Below the pieces are notes generated by a model. The model was not told where the DNA came from. It saw only the letters and a list, made by a program, of their open reading frames with translations, and ran no database searches. Both the position numbers and the translations under genes were made by a program. 64,000 bases of DNA from Cryptomeria japonica (lineage: Eukaryota > Streptophyta > Pinopsida > Cupressales > Cupressaceae), in the NCBI RefSeq assembly GCF_030272615.1, contig NC_081415.1, positions 268,015,425-268,079,424 on the forward strand. Direction: 5' to 3'. Of this stretch, positions 25,401-37,400 are shown piece by piece (position 1 is the stretch's first letter; each line of letters starts with the position of its first letter).

Positions 25401-28400
25401 TAAGTCCTCAACCCCAGAACTCCAGAACCCCCAGGTTCCCAAGTTCCTAGTTCTTCTACCCCGGAACTCCGAAACCCCGAGATTCTCAAGTTCCTTATTC
25501 CTCAACCCCGAAACTCCGGAACCCCTAGGTTCCCAAGTTCCTAAGTCTTCAACCTCGGAACTCCGGAACCCCCAGGTTCCCAAGTTCCTTGTTCTTCAAC
25601 CCCGGAACCGGAACCCCCATGTTCCCAAGTTCCTAGTTCTTCTACCCTGAAACTCCGGAACCCCCAGGTTCCCAAGTTCCTAAGTCTTCTACCTCGGAAC
25701 TCCGGAACCCCCAGGTTCCCAAGTTCCTAGTTCTTTTACCCCGGAACTCCGGAACCCCCAAGTTCCCAAGTTCCTAAGTCTTCAACCCTGGAACTCCGGA
25801 ACCCCCAGTTTCCCAAGTTCCTAGTTTTTCTACCCCGGAACTTCGGAACCCCTAGGTTCCTAAGTTCCTAAGTCTTCCCAACTTCAGTGATCCAGGTCTT
25901 CGATGTTTCCCCAACTTCGGTGACCTAGGTCTCCGAAGTCTTCCAAACTACTTCCAACTTGCAACACTTCCAGATGGCGTGATCGACACTCAAAGCTTTA
26001 AATGCTCCAATGACTTTTGTGACTTGTGCACCTTCTTTTGTGAAGCCACAATAGTGCATTTAATGTTTTTGGCAGGATTTCCGTCAAGGGAGGTACGGGG
26101 CCATGCTTGTTGCAGTGACTTATGTCATGTCTGCATACTCTGACTTTGGAAGGTCAGTCAATCCACCCTTCACAGGGTTGCCTTTTGTGGGTATGGCTAG
26201 GTTGCTTGCATGTACAAAAGTCAAGTGCATGCACTTTCCTGCACTCCCCGACTGACATATAGGGATCATGATCACCCTTGTAACCATTTTTCTATATAAA
26301 GGTTGTTAAGCCTCATTGTAAAGGGTTCTCTCCCTGCTGGCTTGAGCTATTCTATGCTCTCCCACTTCTCTTGTATTTATCTTGCATTTATGCAACTGTA
26401 AGTTTGGCCTTTGGCCTTTGAATGAATTGGAATTACATTCTTGCCTTCCTTCAACTTATGCATGCTATGTATGTTTCCTTACCTTCCTCATAGGTGTATG
26501 TTTTGTGGCTCTTCTCTCCGTATATGCTGTGTTAACTTGTTTTTTCTGAGTGTGGTTTGTGGGAATCCTTCTCCCCTCTTGACACTTAGCAAATTCTAAC
26601 CTCCATACATGCGTTTGGGTCACTCATGCAACTGAAGTTTGTGCATCTCTTGGATATTTTAGTTGATTCCTTGTGCCATTTCGGGTGGGGAGAGGAACGA
26701 TCTCTTATCTTGGTGCATCACCTCCTTTTGTTTTAAGCACTTCTCTCTCCCCCTTACCTTTGCAATTTGTTAGGATAGGCCTAGGAGTTAGTTTTGAAGT
26801 ATTGATTTGGTTTAACACCTGCACTTGGATTGAGAAGGAAGCCAGCCTTCTTCGGAGATTCAACCCCCTTGCGCAAGGTCCCACACTTCGGGGTTGTTTC
26901 CATGTTTCACAAGGTTGCTGAGTTGATAGCTCAGCAAGGGTGCGAGCTTTTGTGGTAATCGTTTTTGGCACGACCGGTGGGACTTAGTTCGACATACATG
27001 CTAACGATTCAGTGCTAATTCTTAGTGTTTCAGCCTTTAGAGGCAATCACTTTTCAAGGACTTGGTGACTCTGCTCAAAGTCCAGTTCTTGTTCATACGA
27101 AGTTCCTAACTCTGGGACCCTGGAACCCCTAGGTTCCCAAGTCATCAACTCCGGAACTACCAGGTTCCGAAGTTCCCAAGTCCGGAACCCCGGAACCCCT
27201 AGGTTCCGAATTGCCTAAGTACTCAACTCCGGAACCCTGAGGTTCCGAGGTCATGCAGTCCTAAGCCTAAGCCAACTGAAGGTTCGGTGTGTTCTTCAGT
27301 TCATCAAGCCTTTGGAGGCAACATCTTTCGAGAACCTGGCGACTCTGCAATCATTTGGTGGATCTGTGGTATGTTATTAGTCTCTAGTTGAGAGGGTCGG
27401 TCTGTTCTCTTTAAGCATTTTGTTAAACAAGCTCCATCTCTTTCAAATACTTTAATATGAGTTCATATCATGGGTGTAACTTCTATTCACCCCCATACTA
27501 TGAGAATGCCAACCATTTTCCCCCTCCTTACCAACATGGCCGAACTAGGACTGCTCCTAGTTTCATGCCAAATAACTTCACTTCAGCAGTAGGTGGGTAC
27601 TTTCCTAATGCTTGCCACCCACCCACCCTTGCTCAGCCTTCTTGGCAGCCCAACCAGCCCCAAGATGACGAAAAAAGGCAAATTGCAGAAATCAAAAGTG
27701 TGTTGCTTGATTTCACCAAACAGCTGGAGGAGTTGAAGAGACAACAGGAGTGGGATTTACAACAGGATCAACTTGCTTATCAGGCTCAGCTTCAGCAACA
27801 ACAAATGGGAGTCCAAAGACAACATGAGGAGTTCCTTGCAAGGTAACTTGCCTCTGCTAGGAAGAAAGAAATTGAGCACCTAGCAGCCATAAAGATGCGG
27901 CTCATACAAGAGGAGGTGTCTGCTCCTAGGGTTCCTAAGTTTGAAATTCCAAGCTTCAGGTAGGGGAGACCTCCCAAGCCTTCAACTAACCCCCCTAGTT
28001 TTAAAATTCCAAGTTTCAAGGGAGCTCCAATTGTTGTTATACAAGAACCTTCTCCTCAGTGCCTTTTGCAAAACACCCCACCACCTAGGCCCTTTCCTGA
28101 TGCTATCTCCCTTTTTAAGGGCGGACTTGTTGTATGGAGGACGGGTGGTTCCCATCGTCATCATGACGAAGGGGTTCAATTAGCCATTTGTGAGTCTTCA
28201 TATGCTCTAAAGGAAGAGGAATTGACAATGCTGTAGGAGGATATTGAGAACAATCAGTTGCAGCAACAGGTCATTGAACATGAGGAGTGTGAAGTTAAAG
28301 AGGACGCTGTCCTCTCATTTGAAAATCTTCCTTTCTTTATTGATCATGAGGAGAAGGATATGTCTACACCTCCCCCGGTGGTAGCTCTGGAGCAACATGC

Positions 28401-31400
28401 TAGTCTTGAGGAGGGCACAAGGGGTAATGTTTTTACTACAGATTGCATGGCGGATGGATCGTGCCATGAACCTGAGGTTGTTGCATTCTGTTGCCAGGAG
28501 GAGGAAACAAAAACAAAGAGACAGTCTAAAGATTTTAGTTCTTCTTTTGAGGTGTCTCATAAACTTGAGATTTGTGCTGATGAGTTGGATATTAACACAT
28601 GTGATTATGATGTATGTTGGCTCTCCCCTGTCCTTGAAAGTGATGAGTTGAATATGAGGTCTTCATTCAAGGTGAAGATGTTTCTTTTGCCATTAGGGAT
28701 GATGTGCCTGAGCTTGAATGTTTCACTTGGGACCAACATGCCAAGTTTGATGATGTTGAGCAACAACATGTTGGTCATGCCGACAGTCTTTTGGTTGCTC
28801 AACTTGACTGTATACCCGAGCTTCAAAGTTTCCAATTTGATGTGTCTGAAGAGCCCCCTTGTGCTGGCCAAGACAGAGATATGTTATACTTTTCATCACC
28901 ATCTGAGTTTGAGGCCTTTTCTTTTGGTTTCAACTCACGCCAAGAGGAGGTCGGCTATTGTGGAAAAAATGATGCCCCCTTGTATAAAAGAGATGCCTTC
29001 TCTATTGCATGGAGTAGTTCTTTTGATGCCAGCCGACTCCTAAAAAACTCCCCCCTTGCTACTATGTGTATGCTTCATGCATCCTCGGATGTCTCAGGTG
29101 GCTATTTTCTATGGCTTCCCTATGGTGGCAAGGTAATTGGTGAAGTGTTCTTTCACCACATGAGTAGTATGTGTGATCTAATGCATGCATACAAGAGATT
29201 TCAACCATTGCAGCTAGATGGTGAATGTAACAATGGTATGAGGGGGATCAGCTCCTTCAAAAGGTTCCTCTTTGACAGAGGCAAAAGCAATCAGTTGCCT
29301 CTTATTGTAACAATGTAAATATTAGTTAGGTTTCTTGTTTTCCAAGAAGTGCACAAGCACAGGCTGTACCCCTTCAGAATGGCTGATCTTGATCCTTTGC
29401 AGGTTACAGAGGAGAGAGTTTTCTTTTTTCTTGTAGTTGTGACTCTGCGCCCAATGGATTACACAGGCTACTGATCTATATGCTTAGCAGGCAAGCATCC
29501 CGCAGAAGTCGCCAAAAATGTTGACATTTTATGACACCCTTGGTCCATCAGTGAGAACCAATTAGAGGTATGTTCCATGTGTTAATTTTAAGCAATCGGA
29601 TGTTAATCTTAAATAATCAGGTTATAACAGAACAGTAACAGCAATAAAAACACAAAACAAGATACACCAATACCCTGGGAAAACCTCCCTCTTGGAGGTG
29701 AAAAAAACCCAACCACAAAGTACAATGTGTATTATCTCAAATGTAGGCAACAAGTGTGCTTATCTCAGATTGTTGTTCAACCAGCAAGACAGCAGATCTG
29801 AATTCCTCTTTATATGGTAATGGAGATTGCAGCCCTTATCATCAACATCAAATTCGCTCAGGGCAAGTCTTCATTAGCTTCGCAAGATCTTGATAGCATC
29901 ACCTAACAACCAGCCTTCACACAATGGATGAGGAGCAAGTTTGCACAAGAGAGAGAGAGAGATCGCCAAATGTTGGAGAGCAGATGACATGTGTTGATAG
30001 CCTTAAGAATGATTCGCCTTGTATGTAAATTGATTCATTATGCTATGCAAATGACTTGCTTATATACTTGACTTGTGGTGTCAAGTCTCAAGTTGGCCTG
30101 CCTTGTTTATTTAATAATAATATTATGCATATCGTTCAAATAGGTCTTGACCTATTAAGACGTTATTGCTCGATTGCCTTTACCACACGCTACATGAGTT
30201 TGGGCCCAACCCAATTACATAATCACTCAAAATACATATTGGGCCTACCCTATCTACAAGTTACATCCAATATAGGACCACAAGTTACCTCACCCAATTA
30301 GGTTCTGACCAAATTACAAGCTACATTTATAGGGCCTGTCCTATCCACAAGTTACATTATATATAGGTCTTGCCCAAGCAAGACATAATTACAAGTTACA
30401 TTTATTTGGGCCCAGCCCTAAGTTCGATTTACATAATAGATAATACATGTGTATTTTAATTGTCATTGACAACATTAAAATACAATAGATAGGTATCCAA
30501 GCTAGCTACTATTTCAACACCATGGACCAGCGCTGCCCCAAGTTGATCAAAGAGAAAACAATGGAATCATGAAGTTTGAAGTGTTGTCTTGCTGGAACTC
30601 TGGAACCCTCCCAAGTTCCTAAGTCCTCAACCCCGGAACTTCGGAACGCCCAGGTTCCCAAGTTCCTAGTTCTTCTACCCCGGAACCCCCAGGTTCCCAA
30701 GTTGCTAATTCCTCAACCCCGGAACCCCTAGGTTCCCAAGTTCCTAAGTCTTCAACCTCGGAACTCCAGAACCCCCAGGTTCCCAAGTTCCTAGTTCTTC
30801 TACCCCCCAAAACTCTGGATACCCCAGGTTCCCAAGTTCCTTATTCCTCAACCTCGGAACTCTGGAATCCCCAGGTTTCCCAAGTTCCTAAGTCTTCAAC
30901 CCTGGAACTTTGGAACCCCCAGGCTCCCAAGTTCCTTGTTCTTCAACCTCGGAACCCCCAAGTTCCCAAGTTCCTAGTTCTTCTACCCCGGAACTCCGGA
31001 ACCCTCAGGTTCCCAAGTTCCTAAGTCTTCAACCTCGGAACTCTGGAACCTCCAGGTTCCCAAGTTCCTAGTTCTTCTACCTCAGAACTCCTGGAACTCC
31101 GGAAACCCTAGGTTCCCAAGTTCCTAGTTCTTCTACCCCGGAACTCCGGAACCCCCAGGTTCCCAAGTTCCTAGTTCTTCTACCCCGGAACTTCGGAACC
31201 CCCCAGGTTCCCAATTTCCTAAGTCTCCCCAACTTCGGTGACCCAAGTCTCCGAAGTCTTCCAAACTACTTTTGAATGGCGTGATCGACACTCAAAGCTT
31301 CAAATGCTCCGACGACTTTTGTGACTTGTGCACCTTCTTTTGTGGAGCTACAGTAGTGCATTTAATGTTTTTGGTAGGATTTCCATCAAGGGAGATACGG

Positions 31401-34400
31401 GGCCATGCTTGTTGCAGTGACTTATATCATGTCTGCATACTCTGACTTTGGAAGGTCAGTCAATCCACGCTTCTCAAGGTTGCCTTTTGTGGGTATGGCT
31501 AGGTTGCTTGCATGCACTCCCAGAGTGACATACAGGGGTCATGATCACCTTGTAACCATTTTTCTATATAAAGGTTGTTAAGCCTCATTGTAAAGGGTTC
31601 TCTCCCTGCTGGCTTGAGCTATTCTATGCTCTCCCACTTCTCTTGTATTTATCTTGCATTTATGCAACTGTAAGTTTGACCTTTGGCCTTTTAATGAATT
31701 GGAATTACATTCTTGCCTTCCTTCAACTTATGCATGCTGTGTATGTTTCCTTACCTTCATCATAGGTTTATGTTTTGTGGCTCTTCTCTCCATATATGTT
31801 GTGTTAACTTGTTTTTTTTGAGTGTTGTTTGTGGGAATCCTTCTCCCCTCTTGACACTTAGCAAATTCTAACCTCCATACATGCGTTTGGGTCACTCATG
31901 CAACTGAAGTTTGTGCATCTCTTGGGTATTTCAGTTGATTCCTTATGCCATTTCGGGTGGGGAGAGGAACAATCTCTTATCTTGGTGCATCACCTCCTTT
32001 TGTTTTAAGCACTTCTCTCTCCCCTTTACCTCTGCAATTTGTTAGGATAGGCCTAGGAGTTAGTTTTGAAGTGCTGAGTTGGTTCAACACCTGCACCTGG
32101 ATTGAGAAGGAACCCAGCCTTCTCCGGAGATTCAACCCCCTTGCGCAAGGTCCCACACTTCGGGGTTGTTTCCATGTTTCACAAGGTTGCTAAGTTGATA
32201 GCTCAGCAAGAGTGGGAGCTTTTGTGATAATGGAAACCATCAGAGAACAATGTTTCACTGTTATTATCTCAAAAACTTATCGCAACAATTTCATAAAAAT
32301 CTCCCCGCTCTTACAAATGAGGGCTCACCCCTTTATATAGGCTTCAAGCTTTGAAGACATGCAAACCCTAATTAGGGTTTTCCCTAAAAGATTCCTCACA
32401 CACGATGTAACAAGGTAGTAATCAACAATAAATTCCCATTATGCCCATATACAGTTAATTCCATTTCATTACAATTGGTATCCAAAATGCATTAAATGCG
32501 CCACTCTTCATTAAATTTGCCCAACATGCGTTGAATATTCCTCCATGCAAGAATTGCCCCATGCTGCCATAAATGCCCATTTCTCCTAAATGCGACGGCT
32601 GTATGCAAAAGAATTTGTGATAATGTCATAAATGTGGCGGCTACATGCAAAAAGATGCTCCATCAATTTGGCATGCGTTGACCTGGCTACCACTTGGCAA
32701 GAAACCCTTGGAGAGAGAAAATTTAATCCGGGAAGAATTTTCTCGTTGAATTTTCCTTGCCTTGGAGAAGATTTTTCATTAATTTTGCCCATTTCCCATT
32801 TTTTAGAATTTTTTTCAAATTTGAGTTTCGGGTTCCAGGAGAGAGAAAATTCTCACTTTGCCAGAAATTTGGACGAGTTTTGATGCCTGAAAATGGATTT
32901 TTCAAAATTTTCTCAAAGGGGAATTTTCTTCTTTTCGAGTTCATCCTTGACCTACAATTCCTTGCCTTGGGAAATTTCTTAAATTTTGGCTTGGGCATGG
33001 AAAATTCACCTTGATGGAAGAAATTTCAACTTTTCAAGTTTTTCCTTGATGCCTTGATTTTGGCACCATTCTCAACACTTGGGTGCCATTTTGCTCTTGT
33101 GAAGGAATTCCTTCATTGTTCGACTTTCCTTGACTTCTCATCCTAGCGCCCTTGATCAAACTTGGGCGCTAAATTGCCCCGAAGGAGGAATTTTATCATT
33201 TCTTGATTTTCCATGGCAAACCAATTTTGGCGCCCCTCTCCATACTTGGGCGCCAAACTCACTTGACGAAGGAATTTGTGATTTTTTGCATTTTCCATGA
33301 GCACCTTGTTTTAGCGCCCTTGATCAAACTTGGGCACTACCTTTTGTCAAGGAATTTGATTCTTTTCACCTTTCCCTAAAGACCTCAATTTGGTGCCCTA
33401 GCGTCAAAATCACTTCGTGGTGGAATTTGGCAATTTCCACATTTTCCATCACTTCCTCATTCCAACGCTCCTCTCTGTGCTTGGGAGCAAATTCCACTTG
33501 ATGAAGGAATTTCACAATTTCTAAATTTTCCATGACCACCTTGTTCTGGCACCCATCTTGGCTCTTGGGTGACAATTTAGCCTTGTCAAGGAATTTTGGA
33601 ATTTTTGGATTTTCCATGCTTAACTCATTTTGGCGCTTTACCTAGGATATGAGCGCCATTTTCACTTGGTCAAGGAATTTGACTTCTTCCTCTCTAGAGT
33701 TGGCCAATTTTGAACATTTCTAGATTGAAATGCCATTTTGGGGAATTGAAGTGGACTTTGCCAGAGTTAGAAGATTTTCACGCTTTCCACTTCTAGAATG
33801 GATGCTCACACTTAGCCATTTTTTATCAATTTAGCCCACTTTTTGACTTTCCAGATTTAGGGGTGTTTAGGAATGCTCAGTCTTCAATGTCTGCCTGCGA
33901 AGAACCTGCCACAAATAGACTTTCCAAAAATAGAAAGTGTTTCAAAAATGTTATGATTAGAGCAAAATAGGACGCGGAGACACTAAAAATAGAAATTAGT
34001 AAAAATAGTAAGTTTGATTTTTGGCAAAATTAGGCCAATCCAGGAGACAATGAAATCCCTAAAAAATAGGAACTTTCTAAAAATAGAAAGTTGCTCAGAA
34101 TTCGCTCAAATTTCACGTGCAGGTTCCTTAAAGGGCCCCGATTCCAATGCGACATTTAGTTTTTCCAAAACCCTAAATGAAAGGCCTCAAACTCAAGTCT
34201 CAAGTCTAAAGGTCAAAACCCTAAAACAGACAAAACATGCTCCAAACTTTTAGCCAAATTCGCTTAAACAAGTTGTAGACTTGATCAAATTAACCCCAAA
34301 ACACTTGCAAATTGAGGAGACCGAAGAGACTGTTGTGAAAAGACCTGGAGAAACACAACCAAAAGACCAAGAGGACCTAAAAAGTAGGGGGTCTCCATTT

Positions 34401-37400
34401 ACAATGGGGCGATGTGTGAAAACGTCATAACAAACTGCCCTCAAAAACATTTATTAATGGACGGTTTTTGCAATCTTTTCGTCCATAAAAAACAATAGAA
34501 ACTCCCAATTCAACCCAAGAATCTCTAATCGGTTTGAGTGATATCTCTACAAAATTCTTCTCTCTTCCCAATAAGGTGGTGCACATCTTTTCATAGCCAA
34601 GACTTGTGAAACCAGGAGGTGCACTATTGATTGCTGCCACCATTTCCTACCAATATGGTGATCTCACCAAGTTAAAAGGAAGACCATTGGCATAGATGGA
34701 ATGTGCAATTTTTTGCTTTGCAATACCTCTTGCTTCCATTTTAAATGCCTTTCCCAATGGGCCTCTTTTGTAGGAAAGATTGAGATTTTCTACCTCAGCT
34801 TGTATAGAGGGTATCTCCAAGAAAGGATGTTGGGAGGCCATTAATGATTGACAATTTGTAGGCAAAGTCATTGTTTTTCAGTGAACCACGGGGACGCGTC
34901 CCCCCCCCTTTTTGGGCGCGTCCCCCCGTCAGAGATGTCTCGGGGACGCGGGGACGGGGACGCGACGTCCCCCGCCGTCCCGCCACCGCCACCCAAACTC
35001 CGCCGAGACGTGGAGACGTCCCCAACGTGGAGACGTCTGGGCGTCTCCTGGGGGACGCCTGGGCGTCTCCCTGTCCCTCAAGAGACGTCCAGGCATCTCT
35101 CGAGGGACGGGGAGACGCCCAGGCGTCTCCCGCGTTCCCACGCGATTAAAAGACATTTTTGCTTTTTTTAAAAAGTTTTTTATAACATGTGCTTTTTGGG
35201 GGGGGTTAAGGGGTAACCCTAATTGGAAGTGGGCCCCACCCTACCCCCCAAAACAACACAAAAGCATGTTTATTTTGGATTTCACTCTCATTATGCAAAA
35301 CTGATTTTTTTTCCAGCAGCTTGAAGAGGAGGAACAACTTGAAGAAGATTGATTGAAGGGGTGAGAAAAGTGACTACAAGCGTGATAGGAGCTAGAAGAA
35401 GCAAGAAGAAGAGGAAGAAGAAGATTCTTCTACATTTTGGAGAGATTTTTCAAGCACAAGGTAGGGTTTTTCAACTTCTTCTTGTTTTTTTTTTGTTTTA
35501 CTTTCTGATTTTCATTGTTCTATGTCATTTTTGGTTTTTTTAATTTTTTTTCCCTATTCATCTCAAGACTCAAAATGAGATTTGATGTTGAATTTTGCCC
35601 TCAAGATTCAACATCAAATCTCATTTTGAGATGAATAGGAAAAAAATTTAAAAATATATTGTTAAACAAGGCTGATTTTATTTTTATTTTTATTTTTATT
35701 TTGTGAAATGCAGTGTCAATTTGAAAATTTCACAATGAGCTCCCAAGGCACGAGTGAAGATAACATGGAAATCCATTCTCATAGTGAGAATGATTCAGAA
35801 TTTGAACCTGAAAATGAGGGGGGTGACCATGGGGCTGATCTTGGAGCCCAATCTAGTTCTATGGCAAGTGCAGCAGCTAGTACAGGTTGCCCTTTAGAGT
35901 TGTTGGCACCATATGCTAGGGGTCATTTTGATCCTAAGTCTCCTCTAAAACAGTTTGCTTCACAAATATCAGTACAAGGCACTGCATCACATTCAAGTGG
36001 GGGAACAAGGAAGTGGAAGTGCAATATTTGTGACAGAGAATGGTTCGGTAGCATTAGCAGGGTGAATGCACACTTTCTATTTTGGAGAGGAAAAGGCGTG
36101 AAACATTGTAAGTTTTTGGAGGAACCCAAAAATATACATTACAGAATTGAGTTTAACAGGCTTTGGGGGGTTCCAGATGACACAAATATTTCAATGCCTA
36201 CTACTTTGTCTGCTAGGGCATCACTTCACGACAGCCAGAATGTGCCAGTGCCACATACTTATCATGCTTCGCAGGCGGGAGGAATGATGTTGGATCTCCA
36301 TCTACTTCCACTTCTACTGCTGCCAGGGCTGGGAAACGTAAGTTGCATACACCACAGAGCAACCCCATTGCTGATATGTTTAATGTGCAGCTGAGAGATG
36401 AGATAGATGAATCCATTGGCAATTTCTTCTTTGCCAATGGCATTCCATTTCATGTTTCACGGTCTCCTTATTATAGGAAGATGATAGATATGGTGGCCAA
36501 GGGAGGACCATCTTATGTGCCACCAGGGGAGACGAAAATGAGGACCTCGATCTTGGATAAAAGCTATTCCAAGATCAATATTTTGATGGAGAAGATGAAG
36601 GCATGTTGGGTGGCATCGGGGTGCAACATAGTTATGGATGGGTGGACGAACATTAGCCATCGTCCACTCATCAACGTCATGGTCACATGTGCAGAGGGCC
36701 CATACTTCCTTAGAGCAGTTGATTGTACAGGGCATCGTAAAGATGCTGATTTCTAGTTTCAGGTCCTCAGGGAGGCTATTGAGGAGGTTGGGCCACAAAA
36801 TGTGGTCCAAGTAGTGACAGATGCAGCCTATGTGTGTAGAGCAGCAGGGAGACTCGTTGAGGCAGCCTATAGACACATTTGGTGGACCCCATGTTGTGTG
36901 CATGCCATGAACAATGCACTCAAGGACATGGGGAAGATTGACTGGATTAGAGGAGTGGTCACCGATGCGAAAGATGTGCAGATGTTTATCTGCAACCACC
37001 ACATTTCACATGCACTCTTCAGGACCTTCGCGAAGGAGGAGTTCTTGAAACCAGTTGAGACTAGATATGCATCCTATTTCATTCTCTTGGAGAGAATGAT
37101 TGAGTTGCAAGAGGCATTGCAACTCATGGTTATGATTAATGAGTGGAATAGGTGGGCTGAGGCCAAGACAGAGCAGGGGAGAAGGGTGAAGGAGATAGTG
37201 AAGAGTGATGTGTTTTGGACTGATGCGAAATACATTGTCTCCATCATTTCTCCAGTATTCCAGGTGATTAGATATGGGGATGGGGATGCACCTAACCTTG
37301 GAGAGGTGTATGAGTGCATTGACTCTATGCTTGGCCAGATGAGGGCTGCTGTGCAAGTGAAGGACCCCTCTCTAGCATTCTACAATGAGCAAATCCGGCC

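Larger units (their letters stand above)
25239..32231 (+). mobile_element. Non-autonomous LTR retroelement with atypical coding region, nested in LTR G copy 2
   Basis: Two long similar terminal copies (25239-26959 and 29519-32231, the latter interrupted) bracket a 2.56 kb internal region. GGAAAC is found on both sides (25233-25238 and 32232-32237); with the preceding T the match is 7 bp, so the exact TSD length is ambiguous. The LTRs start TGTTG but end ..GTAAT rather than CA. A primer-binding-like TGGCACGACCGGTGGGAC follows the left LTR. No protease, RT, RNase H or integrase is present, so it would need an autonomous partner. Length without its own insertion is about 6.05 kb. Confidence 0.8.
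29519..32231 (+). mobile_element. 3' LTR of the non-autonomous element, split by a solo LTR
   Basis: Starts TGTTGACATTTTATGACACCC. It is interrupted at 29580-30519 and resumes 'ccatggaccagcgctgcccc', as in the 5' LTR at 25294. The combined LTR is about 1.77 kb. The homology with the 5' LTR ends at 26959/32231. Confidence 0.8.
24497..34432 (-). mobile_element. Giant solo LTR (family G, copy 2), TSD AACTG, itself split by an LTR element
   Basis: On the - strand it starts at 34432 with TGTTATGACGTTTTCACAC and ends at 24497 with ..CACGTCAACA. AACTG flanks it at 24492-24496 and 34433-34437. Removing it rejoins hAT-1 in frame: MFLRAV + DLEGQTK. Its own sequence is about 2.94 kb once the nested element (25239-32231 plus target duplication) is removed. 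A - strand TATA (CTATATAAAGG) lies near 32334-32341. Start, TATA context and end match family copy 1 at 3389-9022. Its U3 holds a different tandem array (33060-33660). Confidence 0.85.

Noticed and set aside
25227-25650. Long Pro/Gly-rich frames on both strands ([26 protein letters not shown])
   Set aside because: Artefact of the ~48-bp LTR array; the same occurs in the 3' LTR copy.
26673-26921. 82-codon frame found twice (also 31945-32193), which looks like a conserved gene
   Set aside because: It is the same LTR sequence in the 5' and 3' LTR of one element, so conservation only reflects the LTR pair.
34848-35304. Arg/Pro-rich frames on both strands
   Set aside because: GC-rich subterminal repeats of hAT-2; all six frames are open because of base composition.
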